Of a DNA stretch of 64,000 nt, positions 18,755 through 30,965 are shown piece by piece. The stretch is from the NCBI RefSeq assembly GCF_017968885.1, contig NZ_CP072913.1:1100001-1164000 (forward strand), given 5' to 3'. Position 1 is the stretch's first letter. Each line of letters begins with the position of its first letter. The notes beneath the pieces were generated by a model. It was not told the origin of the DNA. It ran no database searches and saw only the letters and a list, made by a program, of their open reading frames with translations. The stretch comes from Pseudomonas sp. Tri1. Its GTDB lineage: Bacteria; Pseudomonadota; Gammaproteobacteria; Pseudomonadales; Pseudomonadaceae. Made by a program: the position numbers and the translations under genes.

Positions 18755-20659
18755 TCAGGTTGGGGGCGATTTGGGTGGCAGCATGCGGGTCGGTGGTTTG
18801 CCGTCGGCGTTGTGCTGATAAATCTGCGTAGGCTGCCCCTGTTCATTGAAGAACACCTGGCCGATCCCCGCTGAGTTCCACAAGCGTTCCCCAGCCTCGG
18901 CGTGTTCCGGGATGTGCGGGACGATGCGCATGCTCCGGCGCTTGGTGAACCAGTTCAGGGGCGAGCGCGGCGAGTAGAGCCAGCGGTTCAGGCGGTCGAA
19001 CCATTCCAGCAGCGCCGCAGGGAATTCATTCTTGATGCCGCTGCTAGTGATCTGCCAGATGCGCGGGCCGCCCTTGCGGTGTGGGATCAATACCTCGTAG
19101 ACGAAGGAATAATGCACATCGCCCGACAGCACCACGTAATTACCCGGTGTACGCGAGTGTCGGAAAATGTTCAGGATCACCTGGCCCGCGCCACGATGGG
19201 CCATCCAGTTTTCCGCATCCACCAGCAACGGATAACCGCACCAACTGAACACGCGCTGCACGGTCTCGATCAGCTTCACACCGAAAATCGGCGCCGGTGA
19301 AACGATGATCGCCGAGGGGTGATCCAGCAGCTCCTGTTGCAGCTCGCTCAGGGCTTCCCAGTCCAACAGGCCGGAAGGTTGCTTGAGGTTGTTCTCACTG
19401 CGCCAGCGGCGGGTGCGGGTGTCGAGCACCACCAGGGCCGGGGTGCTCGGTAACACGTAATGCCATTGCTGGAAACCCAGCAGCGTGTCGATCAATTGGT
19501 CCTGGGGGGCGCTGTCGAGGTAGCGGTCCCGGGCGGTGTCGCTCAGGGCCACGGTTTGCTCGATCACGTCGGCAAAGACATCCGGGTTGTTACCCCAACC
19601 CTGGCAGAGCATGTAGGCAATCAATGCATTGCCGATGATGCGCTTGGAGAACGGATGGCCGTAGGCCGTTTCCTCCCACTGCGCGGAAAGATTCCAGTCA
19701 TCGGTAATATCGTGATCGTCGAAAATCATCAGGCACGACAGGTGCGCAAACACCCGCGCCACACCGTCCAGCCCAGCCTTGAAGCCCTCGATGCGTTGCT
19801 GTTCCAGGTCGTAGCGCTGGCGTCGCTCAGCGGTCAGTTCCGGCGGTTGCGGGGCGATCAATGTCCACGGCACCGGCGACCACACCAGCAGGTACATCGC
19901 CATGACTTCAGCGAAGGTCACCAGGTGATTGTCGGCGCTGCTGCTGGTGAAAATCGGCTTACGCGCGCCGCCGAAAAATCGCTCGCGCAGGGTTTCGTTG
20001 CTCTCAAGCGCGGGTAACAAATCGGCTCGGTGATAATAACTGGCGGGGTGCCGATACAGCTTGGCGCTGTCCTCCACCACCGCGCCATCCAGGCATTCCT
20101 CGAACAACCCCAGGTGCTCGATCAATGCGTGAATGGCTCGCAACATTGGCCCGGCAACATCGTCGGCATAGACCTGGTCGCCGCTCATCATCAACAGCGC
20201 CGGCCGCTGTGTCGGCTCCTGGGCCAACAGCCGATCGATGCAGAGCAAACCGTCGTTGGCCGGGTAATGAGGTTTGCGGCAGGAACCGTGGACTAACTGA
20301 TCGATGCGCGCATGCAGCACGAAGTTCGGACACCGCGCCTCGCCATACAACAGATGTGGTGCCCATTCAGCGATGGGGACGCCGTCCACCAGCAAGTCGT
20401 AGTCAATCGAGACATCTTGGGGCAGGGGGCTGTCGAGCCGCACATCGATCAGATGCACAAACGCCTGTTGCCCCACCGGCACTACCGTGCAGCGCTGTGC
20501 ATTGAGCTCAAGATCGCCCACGCCGTCCAGGCGCAACGTCAATGCCAATGCTCGCGTGCCCACCAGCCACATCACCAGCCGGGTGGGCTCCAGCCGCCGC
20601 AATATCGGGCCGGCCAGGACAGAGGGGAGGGTGGTGGTGTCGGGAGTGGACGGCAGCAT
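18755..20659 (-). CDS. PhoD-like phosphatase/phosphodiesterase
   Basis: The 634-aa protein has a metallophosphatase fold. Motifs are MSGDQVYADD (about 157-166), FDDHDITDDWN (about 315-325) and LSGDVHYSFVYEV near residue 510, which supply metal-binding Asp and His residues of the PhoD family. There is no signal peptide or Tat motif, so unlike classical PhoD it looks cytoplasmic. Such intracellular forms are common in Pseudomonas and of unknown substrate. It stands alone, with REP sequences on the downstream side. Confidence 0.88.
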   Translation of the reverse strand: MLPSTPDTTTLPSVLAGPILRRLEPTRLVMWLVGTRALALTLRLDGVGDLELNAQRCTVVPVGQQAFVHLIDVRLDSPLPQDVSIDYDLLVDGVPIAEWAPHLLYGEARCPNFVLHARIDQLVHGSCRKPHYPANDGLLCIDRLLAQEPTQRPALLMMSGDQVYADDVAGPMLRAIHALIEHLGLFEECLDGAVVEDSAKLYRHPASYYHRADLLPALESNETLRERFFGGARKPIFTSSSADNHLVTFAEVMAMYLLVWSPVPWTLIAPQPPELTAERRQRYDLEQQRIEGFKAGLDGVARVFAHLSCLMIFDDHDITDDWNLSAQWEETAYGHPFSKRIIGNALIAYMLCQGWGNNPDVFADVIEQTVALSDTARDRYLDSAPQDQLIDTLLGFQQWHYVLPSTPALVVLDTRTRRWRSENNLKQPSGLLDWEALSELQQELLDHPSAIIVSPAPIFGVKLIETVQRVFSWCGYPLLVDAENWMAHRGAGQVILNIFRHSRTPGNYVVLSGDVHYSFVYEVLIPHRKGGPRIWQITSSGIKNEFPAALLEWFDRLNRWLYSPRSPLNWFTKRRSMRIVPHIPEHAEAGERLWNSAGIGQVFFNEQGQPTQIYQHNADGKPPTRMLPPKSPPT

Positions 20660-20762
20660 TCGCAGGGAAAAGCTCTGTTCAGGGAGAGGCGGGGATCATA
20701 ACGCAATGTGCTTTGTCGCAGGGGAGGGTGGAATAAGGGGCGTTGATCCCGCCCCTGTCACA

Positions 20763-23144
<2,382 letters not shown>

Positions 23145-23148
<4 letters not shown>

Positions 23149-23777
23149 GGCTTGTCTTCCTCGTGTTCGGTCAATTTGATGGCTTCGGCGGCTTCATCGG
23201 CCAGGCCCAGGCCTGTCTGGCGATTGCGCAGGATTCGCACGAGAATTTCCGCGAAGCGGATAAAAACCAGGGCAAAACCGACCGGTACGATCAAGCCGAT
23301 GTGCCATTGCATGATGCCGAAATGGCCGAGATCCTCGGCACCGATCTGGGCGATCATCAGGGTGTTGATCCATTCGAAACTCGCCACCCCCAACAGCCCG
23401 GCGTAGGCAAGGCAACACAGGCAAGCGATGGCGCCAATGAGGCGCTGCACCGGTTTGCTCGCCAGTTTCACCAGCGCATCGACGCCGATATGCCCGGCTG
23501 TGCGCACCCCGTACGACAGACCGAAGAAAATCAGCCAGCCAAACAGCGCCTTGGTCAGCGAATTGCTCCAGGTCATGGCTTGGGCCATGGCCATGATGTT
23601 GTCGCCCGCGGCGAACAGCGTCTCGCTGGCGGCCGACCAATGGTCGCCAAGGCTATAGAACACGCTGTAGAGGTTGTTGAGCACCACGTAGACGAAGGTG
23701 ACCAGCGTCATGGCGGCCAGAAGGAAGGCAATGAAACCTTCCTCGAAGTGTTCCCAAATGCGCCGAAAGGCGTTCAT
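23145..23777 (-). CDS. dctQ: TRAP transporter small permease
   Basis: The 210-aa four-helix DctQ subunit is longer than the usual 160-190 residues because of an extra cytoplasmic C-terminal tail rich in Glu. GGAG placed 9 nt before the ATG at 23777 favours this start; an in-frame ATG three codons earlier would overlap that ribosome site. It lies between the first binding-protein gene and dctM. Confidence 0.92.
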
Positions 23778-23841
23778 GGACGACATCTCCTGTAGGGGGA
23801 CGACTGGCCGGCGCTACCAGGAGGTCGCGCCGGCCAACCCA

Positions 23842-25193
<1,352 letters not shown>

Positions 25194-25706
25194 ATGTTTA
25201 CATTCGACACGTTGTGGAAAAGCCATCCGCAGATATTTGGTGATGCTGCGCCCTGCAGAACCAATGGCGCCAAGAACTTCAGTGACCAATGCGCGATCAA
25301 CCTCGGCGTGGCCCTGCGTCGCGCGGGTGCAGACATGAGCCAGCTCAAAAGCGTGCGACATTGCTGGCAACACCCCAAGAGTGACGGGCATATATTGGCC
25401 GCCGAAGAACTCGCCAAGGCCTTGAGTCGCGCCAAGATCCCTGGCTTGCAGGCCATGAAGACCATTAAAAGCGAAGAATTCGAAGAGACGCTGAGCGGGC
25501 AGCAGGGCGTTATTTTCTTCAAGGACTTCTGGCGTCGGGCAAACGAAACCACAGCCAACCGCAGCGGCGATCACATCGATCTGTGGAATGGCCGTCGCCT
25601 GACGGATTGGCTGAGCTACCCACGTATACAAATGGGTTTTTCGATCGAAGGCACGTTCTCGGACTTTCACGATTCCAAGGACATCTGGTTCTGGAAAGTC
25701 ATATGA
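25194..25706 (+). CDS. tae4: Type VI secretion amidase effector, Tae4 family
   Basis: The 170-aa NlpC/P60-like peptidoglycan amidase has the Tae4 layout: NFSDQCAINLGVAL with catalytic C33 and GDHIDLWNG with H126 and D128. Such effectors are delivered by T6SS into the periplasm of rivals and cut the gamma-D-Glu-mDAP bond. No secretion signal is present, as expected. GGAGAGG before ATG 25194 fixes the start. No T6SS structural genes are in this window, so this is an orphan effector locus. Its stop codon overlaps the start of the next gene. Confidence 0.92.
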   Translation: MFTFDTLWKSHPQIFGDAAPCRTNGAKNFSDQCAINLGVALRRAGADMSQLKSVRHCWQHPKSDGHILAAEELAKALSRAKIPGLQAMKTIKSEEFEETLSGQQGVIFFKDFWRRANETTANRSGDHIDLWNGRRLTDWLSYPRIQMGFSIEGTFSDFHDSKDIWFWKVI

Positions 25707-25930
25707 ACGTCATCAAGGAAACTTTGTTCGTTCTCCTGATCATCGTGTTGGCGGTCGGCGCATTCAATTTGGCGTTCATGGCCGTTGGTAGTTATTTCGG
25801 GCCGTTCTACGAGAGCGAAGCAGACCAGAGCCGCAACTTTGCGATCTGGTTGTTTGGCAATGTCGGGGTGGCGGTCGTGGCTGCGGCGGTGGGCATTGTC
25901 TGGAGACGACGGCGCAAACCTCGGATCTAG
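25703..25930 (+). CDS. Small two-helix membrane protein, candidate Tae4 immunity
   Basis: The 75-aa protein starts in the stop codon of tae4 (ATGA), so it is translationally coupled to it. It has two predicted membrane helices (about 5-30 and 45-65), separated by a short polar loop GPFYESEADQSRN, and ends in RRRRKPRI. By the positive-inside rule the tail is cytoplasmic. Position says immunity, but known Tai4 proteins are soluble periplasmic dimers of about 110 residues, so this is not a Tai4. It could be an unrelated immunity type or only an accessory protein. Confidence 0.75.
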   Translation: MNVIKETLFVLLIIVLAVGAFNLAFMAVGSYFGPFYESEADQSRNFAIWLFGNVGVAVVAAAVGIVWRRRRKPRI

Positions 25931-25994
25931 CCAGGCAGCCAAAGTCTGCACACAACCTTTGACAGGGCGTTCACCTTCCGCAGCCACCGCCTTC

Positions 25995-26024
25995 CTGTGG
26001 GAGCGAGCCTGCTCGCGATGACGG
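25995..26024. repeat. REP, GTGGGAGCGAGC type
   Basis: A single REP, CTGTGGGAGCGAGCCTGCTC followed by GCGATGACGG, lies between converging genes. Confidence 0.85.
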
Positions 26025-26039
26025 TGGCCCATCCTCTTG

Positions 26040-27089
26040 CTAGTTGCGCTTCCAGCACTCGGCAAACCGCGCACATACCCCGTAGCGCTCATCCATCTGC
26101 GCCATCCTCTCCAGGTGATGACCTACCGCTTCGACCGTCACCCCATTCCCGATCCGGAAGTACTCCACCATCATCGCGACGTCCAGATCAATCTCGGCTT
26201 TCTCTGGCTTGGCATTGGCGGTCTTGGGCAGTGCCCACAGTTCCAACTGCTCGTCCTTCAACTGGCGCAGGCGGGTCTGGTATTCGTCCTTGAAGCGTTC
26301 CATCGAGCGCGCTTTGTTCTGTGCCATGTCATCGCCAAACGTCTTCAGGTTTTCCCGGTACAGCGTCCAGTAGTCCGCCGGCAGCTCGAAGCCGAGCTTG
26401 GCCTTGCGTTCGCTGATCAACGTGTCCAGTTTCTCTGGCGAATAACTCTCGACTTTTTCCTTGGCCGGATCAGTCTTCACGGTGACGACCAGGCTTTTAT
26501 CGATGACCCGGTTCATCAGTTCCAGGCGATGGGGGGTGTCCGGGTAGGTCTTGGGAAACAGCGGACTGCGACCGGCGCAGGCGGGGAAGTCTTTTTTCAA
26601 GACCGGAATCGGCGTGCGCACGTCCTTGCCGTCGATCCGTTGCAAGCGTTGCAACTGAGTCAGGCAAAAGTTCTTCTCGGACTTGAAGGTCACCTCGTAC
26701 TCCGCATTGGCCTCGGGCGTAAAGTTGAAGCCCTTGCCGCACACGGCATAACCGGTGTTCATGTTGGTGCGCAGGTAAATCTGCTCGCCGGGCTTGAGCT
26801 TTACCTCCAGATAGCCCTTGGCGTCCGTGGGCGCGGGAACGCTCATTCCCACCCGCCGTGCGGTATCGCTCAACAGCAGGTTGTTGAGAATGCCCGTGGT
26901 CTGCCCGTCGCAATGGGCTGCATCGAAATAATCCAGCGTGGCGTTGCTGGTATTGGCGACGAACCGCAACTTGGCGGCGTCCGGTTCGATAGCGTCGGGA
27001 TAACTGCCGTTGACGCTGCAACCGCCGAGCAATACAAACAACGCGGACAATGCTAACAACGGGGTAGGGCGGCTGGGCAGGGTGAGCAT
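26040..27089 (-). CDS. Uncharacterised lipoprotein
   Basis: The 349-aa protein has a signal peptide with lipobox VLLGGC (about residues 19-24), so it is lipid-anchored. The first half (about 35-165) looks beta-rich and has five cysteines, which may form disulfides. The second half is helical and charged. I recognise no domain. It is not linked to the neighbouring genes and has an ordinary Pseudomonas composition. Confidence 0.85.
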   Translation of the reverse strand: MLTLPSRPTPLLALSALFVLLGGCSVNGSYPDAIEPDAAKLRFVANTSNATLDYFDAAHCDGQTTGILNNLLLSDTARRVGMSVPAPTDAKGYLEVKLKPGEQIYLRTNMNTGYAVCGKGFNFTPEANAEYEVTFKSEKNFCLTQLQRLQRIDGKDVRTPIPVLKKDFPACAGRSPLFPKTYPDTPHRLELMNRVIDKSLVVTVKTDPAKEKVESYSPEKLDTLISERKAKLGFELPADYWTLYRENLKTFGDDMAQNKARSMERFKDEYQTRLRQLKDEQLELWALPKTANAKPEKAEIDLDVAMMVEYFRIGNGVTVEAVGHHLERMAQMDERYGVCARFAECWKRN

Positions 27090-27206
27090 GGGTCATCCTT
27101 GAAGGATCGATAAAGTTGGCGAATGCTACTGAAGTGCCACTACTGCGTCCATCTCCTCCCGCTGAGCTGCAGGCAACCCCATCATCTTCTCTACAGGGAC
27201 TTACCG

Positions 27207-27578
27207 ATGATCGATTTCAACAACAAAGGCTTCTTCAAACTCAAGCAAAACGACGAATACGCCGAACGCGTCACGGCCCTCCTGCTGGACGGCGAGCAGG
27301 TCATCGACGCCTACAAATCCATGCGCGACGGCGTGGTCTTTACCAACAAGCGCATCATCGCGGTGAACGTGCAAGGCATCACCGGCAGTAAAAAAGACTT
27401 CACCTCCCTGCCTTACAAAAACATCGTCGCCTACTCGGTCGAAACCTCCGGCACCTTCGACCTGGACTCCGAACTGGAGATTTACTTCTCATCCCTGGGC
27501 AAGGTGAAATTCGAATTCACCGGCAAGACGGGCATTGTTGAAATCTCCAAGGTGATCTCCAGACATCTCCTGACCTGA
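27207..27578 (+). CDS. PH-domain protein (bacterial PH, YvbH-like)
   Basis: The 123-aa cytoplasmic protein has the bacterial PH fold: helix EYAERVTALLLDGEQVIDAYKS, then the strand pair GVVFTNKRIIAVN and the SLPYKNIVAYSVET strand, ending in a helix. Short proteins of this kind are widespread and their role is unknown. ATG 27207 follows CAGGGA; upstream in-frame codons do not fit the family. Confidence 0.85.
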   Translation: MIDFNNKGFFKLKQNDEYAERVTALLLDGEQVIDAYKSMRDGVVFTNKRIIAVNVQGITGSKKDFTSLPYKNIVAYSVETSGTFDLDSELEIYFSSLGKVKFEFTGKTGIVEISKVISRHLLT

Positions 27579-27624
27579 CCCGCTTCCTGGCGGTATTCAA
27601 AAAGTCCAAGTCCACCGCCAATCC

Positions 27625-27842
27625 CCTGCTCGCGATGACGGCGGCACAGCCGGCATCACCGTTCCAGACAGACCGCTATCGCGAGCAGGCTCGCTCCCAC
27701 CGTTTTGATCGCAGTTGTCCACAAGTTCGCATCTGCCACAGCCCCCTGTAGGAGCGAGCTTGCTCGCGATGGCGGTGGCACAGCCAGCATCACCGTTCCA
27801 GACAGACCGCTATCGCGAGCAAGCTCGCTCCCACAGTCCTGC
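27625..27842. repeat. Two tandem REPINs
   Basis: Four REP copies alternate in orientation. Two nearly identical units each contain GATGgCGGtGGCACAGCC, then GCATCACCGTTCCAGACAGA, then CGCTATCGCGAGC(A/a)GGCTCG-like REP. The same inner spacer with small changes reappears at 38530-38627. This confirms that the whole doublet, not the single REP, is the copying unit. Confidence 0.9.
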
Positions 27843-27902
27843 ATTCCAGCCCTACGAGTGACTGCGCCCGCTTGGGGGCAAGTGGTATCACTTCCTGTCG
27901 CG

Positions 27903-28050
27903 TGGTATGACGACTTTTTGATTATCTCCTCGCAAAAATAACCTCCCTCCTCAAGAAACCCCATGGGTTTGCACGGTTTATTGCGCGACAGGGGTTGACA
28001 GTTCGCTGGAAACGTCAGAATAATCCGTTACGTTGTATGACGACATACAA
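27903..28050 (+). promoter_or_regulatory. FadR/GntR-type operator and promoter region of the uptake locus
   Basis: TTGTATGACGACATACAA (28033-28050) is a perfect 7-4-7 palindrome and contains the FadR-subfamily pattern T.GT...AC.A on both strands. It lies 31 nt before the enolase-superfamily gene. A further half-like copy, TGGTATGACGA, occurs at 27903-27913. The two FadR-type regulators at the far end of this locus are the obvious candidates to bind it. Confidence 0.7.
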
Positions 28051-28081
28051 ATAAACAATAACAACATTGGTGTTCCTCCCC

Positions 28082-29236
28082 ATGAGAATCACAGGCGTTC
28101 ACGTCGAAGTTTTTTCCACCCCTTCGCGCCGTGCCCAGGACAGCGCCGGCCATGCCCATCCAGGCGATGAGGTCATGATCAAGGTGGCTTTGCTGCGAAT
28201 CGGTTGCGACGATGGCTCCGAGGGTTATGCCTTCGGCCCGCCTGAGTTGATTCGTCCGCACATCATCGAATCCTTCGTGCGCAAAGTGCTGATCGGTCGC
28301 GACCCGATGGACCGCGAAAGCATCTGGCAAGACCTGGCGCACTGGCAGCGCGGCAGTGCGGGGCAGTTCACCGACCGGGCGCTGGCGCTGGTGGAGCAGG
28401 CGTTGTGGGACTTGGCCGGGCGTAAGCTCAAGTTGCCGGTGCACAAGTTGATTGGCGGCTATCGCGACAAGGTCCCGGCGTACGGCTCGACGATGTGCGG
28501 CGATGACTTGCCGGGCGGCTTGTCCACGCCGGACGAGTACGCTCAGTTCGCCGAGAAACTGGTCCAGCGCGGCTACAAGGCCATCAAGTTGCACACCTGG
28601 ATGCCGCCGATTTCCTTCGCCCCGAATCCACAAATGGACATCCAGGCCTGCGCCGCCGTGCGTGAGGCGGTCGGGCCCGACATCGCGTTGATGCTCGACG
28701 GCTACCACTGGTACAGCCGCATGGACGCGCTGACCATCGGCAAGGCGCTACAGGAATTGAATTTCGCCTGGTTCGAAGAACCGATGATGGAAGACTCGGC
28801 AGAGTCCTATGCCTGGCTGGCGGCCAACCTGGACATTCCGGTGCTGGGCCCGGAAAGCATCGCCGGCAAGTTCCACAGCCGCGCCAGTTGGGTGACGCAA
28901 AAGTCCTGTGACATCCTGCGTGCCGGCGTGGCTGGGGTCGGTGGGATCGGGCCGTGCCTGAAGGTGGCGCACTTGGCCGAGTCGTTCGGCATGGATTGCG
29001 AAGTCCACGGCAATGGCGCTGCGAACCTGGCGGTGGTCGGTGCCATCAGCAACTGTCGTTGGTACGAGCGCGGCCTGCTGCACCCGTTCCTTGACTACGA
29101 AGAAGTCCCGGCGCACCTCAATAGCATCGTCGATCCAATGGATGCCGACGGTTTTGTGCACCTGTCCGATCGGCCTGGTTTGGGCGAGGACATCAACTTC
29201 GCGTACATCGAAGCCAACACCCTGTCTCGACATTGA
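28082..29236 (+). CDS. Enolase-superfamily enzyme (mandelate racemase group)
   Basis: The 384-aa protein has the capping domain (1-130) and TIM barrel of the mandelate racemase/muconate lactonizing group. Metal ligands are D206 (MLDGYH), E232 or E233 (FEEPM) and E258 (GPESI). K169 in KLH171 and the D277/H309 pair (KSCDILRAG, CEVHGNG) are the probable acid/base residues, which suits a sugar-acid dehydratase. The KxH in place of the usual KxK is distinctive. It is followed by a Dpp-type ABC importer and a KdgM-like porin, so the substrate is probably an imported acid sugar. Exact substrate is unknown. Confidence 0.88.
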   Translation: MRITGVHVEVFSTPSRRAQDSAGHAHPGDEVMIKVALLRIGCDDGSEGYAFGPPELIRPHIIESFVRKVLIGRDPMDRESIWQDLAHWQRGSAGQFTDRALALVEQALWDLAGRKLKLPVHKLIGGYRDKVPAYGSTMCGDDLPGGLSTPDEYAQFAEKLVQRGYKAIKLHTWMPPISFAPNPQMDIQACAAVREAVGPDIALMLDGYHWYSRMDALTIGKALQELNFAWFEEPMMEDSAESYAWLAANLDIPVLGPESIAGKFHSRASWVTQKSCDILRAGVAGVGGIGPCLKVAHLAESFGMDCEVHGNGAANLAVVGAISNCRWYERGLLHPFLDYEEVPAHLNSIVDPMDADGFVHLSDRPGLGEDINFAYIEANTLSRH

Positions 29237-29308
29237 TCGCGCGCCACGCCTGAAGGTGATATCTACCCGGGCGACAAAGTCTTTATAAATATAAGAAAGG
29301 ACTGAACC

Positions 29309-30931
29309 ATGAATCTCTGGCCCAAGCGCCTGACCAGGCTGCTGTGTGTCACCGTGGCCCTGTGCATAGCGCAGGTGCCCGTCAGCCTGGCCCAAGGCGA
29401 AACGCCCGCCGACCAATTGGTGGTGGGCATGAGCATGATCAACCTGCTGTCCCTGGACCCCGCCGCGGCGACCGGCCTGGAGGTCGCCGAAGTCAACGCC
29501 AACGTCTATGACATGCTCCTGGAGCAGGACGCGGCGCAGCCAGACACGCTGATCCCCGCCCTGGCGAAAACCTGGGAAGTCAGCCCCGACCGCATGCGCC
29601 TGACCTTCCAGTTGCGCGATGACGTGCGTTTTCACTCCGGAGCTCCACTCACTGCACAAGACGTGGCTTGGTCATTGCAGCGTGTGGTCACCCTCAACCG
29701 CGCCCTGGCTTCGACCTGGAAAGCCTACGGTTTCACCGCCGACAACGTCGTCAAATTGATGCGCGCCGAAGGGCCGCACACCTTTGTCATGGACCTGCCG
29801 CGCAGCACCGACCCGACGCTGGTACTCAATACCCTGGCGACCTCTCCCAGCGCCTTCATCATCGATCGCAGCGTCGCGTTGCAGCATCAGGTCGGCGACG
29901 ACCAGGGCGCGGCGTGGCTGGCGACTCACACGGCTGGCTCCGGCGCCTTCAAGCTCGACATCTGGCGCGCCAACGACGTGATTCTGATGAGTCGTCATGA
30001 CGACTATTGGCGCGGCCCTGCGAAGTTGCGGCGGGTGATCATGCGCAACATGACCGAGTCCCAGGCGCTGCGTCTGATGGTCGAGCGCGGTGACCTGGAC
30101 GTCGCCCGGGGCATGGCCGCCACCGACATCAAAGCGTTGGGCAAGGTCGATGAGGTGCGCATCCAGAGCATCGCCCGGGGTACGCTGTACTACGTGGCGA
30201 TGAGCATGCAGCAACCGTTGTTCCAGGACATCCGCGTGCGTCAGGCCATCCGCCTGCTGATCGACTACCAAGGCATCAATGATGTGGTGATGCCGCACTA
30301 CGGCGTGATCAATCAGCGGCCGCTGCAACTGGGGCTGCCGGCGCGCCTGGACGATCCGGGTTATCGCCTGGACGTGGCCGAGGCCAAGCGGCTGCTGGCG
30401 GCGGCGGGGCATGCCGAAGGCTTCAAGGTGAGCATCCGTTCGCTGACCGATCCGCCGTTCATCAACATCGCCACCAGCCTGCAAGCGACACTGGCTCAGG
30501 CCGGTATCCAGGCGACGATCATCACCGGCACCGGCAACCAGATCTATGGAGCGATGCGCGACCGCCAGTTCGACATCCTCGTCGGTCGCGGCGGTGGCGG
30601 GGCGGAGCGTCATCCGCATTCGAGCCTGCGCGCCCTGGTCTACAACCCGGACAACCGCACCGAAGCCAAGCTGAGCAACTTCCAGGGCTGGCGCACTTCG
30701 TTCTTCAATCCGCAGCTCAATCAACTGATCGAGCAGGCCGAGCGTGAGCGTGACCCTGAACGCCAGCGCGAGATCTACGCGCAGATCCAGACCCTCTACG
30801 ACCAACAGGCCGGGGCGATCATGCCGGTCTCACAGATGGTCGACGAGGTGGTGATCCATGCGGATGTGCGCAACTACATCGGCCACACCGCCGCCACCAC
30901 ACGTCTTCGGGACGTCTACAAGCAGCGCTGA
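29309..30931 (+). CDS. ABC transporter substrate-binding protein, DppA/SBP_bac_5 family
   Basis: The 540-aa periplasmic protein has a signal peptide (cleavage after SLAQ, about residue 33). Family signatures are TWEVSPDRMRLTFQLRDDVRFHSGAPLTAQDV and the VRQAI motif. Though called dipeptide-binding, members also bind oligosaccharides and other solutes. It is the first transporter gene, 72 nt after the enolase-type gene. It overlaps nothing; the permease starts 34 nt later. Confidence 0.92.
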   Translation: MNLWPKRLTRLLCVTVALCIAQVPVSLAQGETPADQLVVGMSMINLLSLDPAAATGLEVAEVNANVYDMLLEQDAAQPDTLIPALAKTWEVSPDRMRLTFQLRDDVRFHSGAPLTAQDVAWSLQRVVTLNRALASTWKAYGFTADNVVKLMRAEGPHTFVMDLPRSTDPTLVLNTLATSPSAFIIDRSVALQHQVGDDQGAAWLATHTAGSGAFKLDIWRANDVILMSRHDDYWRGPAKLRRVIMRNMTESQALRLMVERGDLDVARGMAATDIKALGKVDEVRIQSIARGTLYYVAMSMQQPLFQDIRVRQAIRLLIDYQGINDVVMPHYGVINQRPLQLGLPARLDDPGYRLDVAEAKRLLAAAGHAEGFKVSIRSLTDPPFINIATSLQATLAQAGIQATIITGTGNQIYGAMRDRQFDILVGRGGGGAERHPHSSLRALVYNPDNRTEAKLSNFQGWRTSFFNPQLNQLIEQAERERDPERQREIYAQIQTLYDQQAGAIMPVSQMVDEVVIHADVRNYIGHTAATTRLRDVYKQR

Positions 30932-30965
30932 AATCGACGGCCACAGGGCCAAGGCAGGAAAGAAC

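Noticed and set aside
27600..27842. Regular repeats that look like a CRISPR array
   Set aside because: The repeats are REP doublets in alternating orientation with similar, not unique, spacers, and there are no cas genes.
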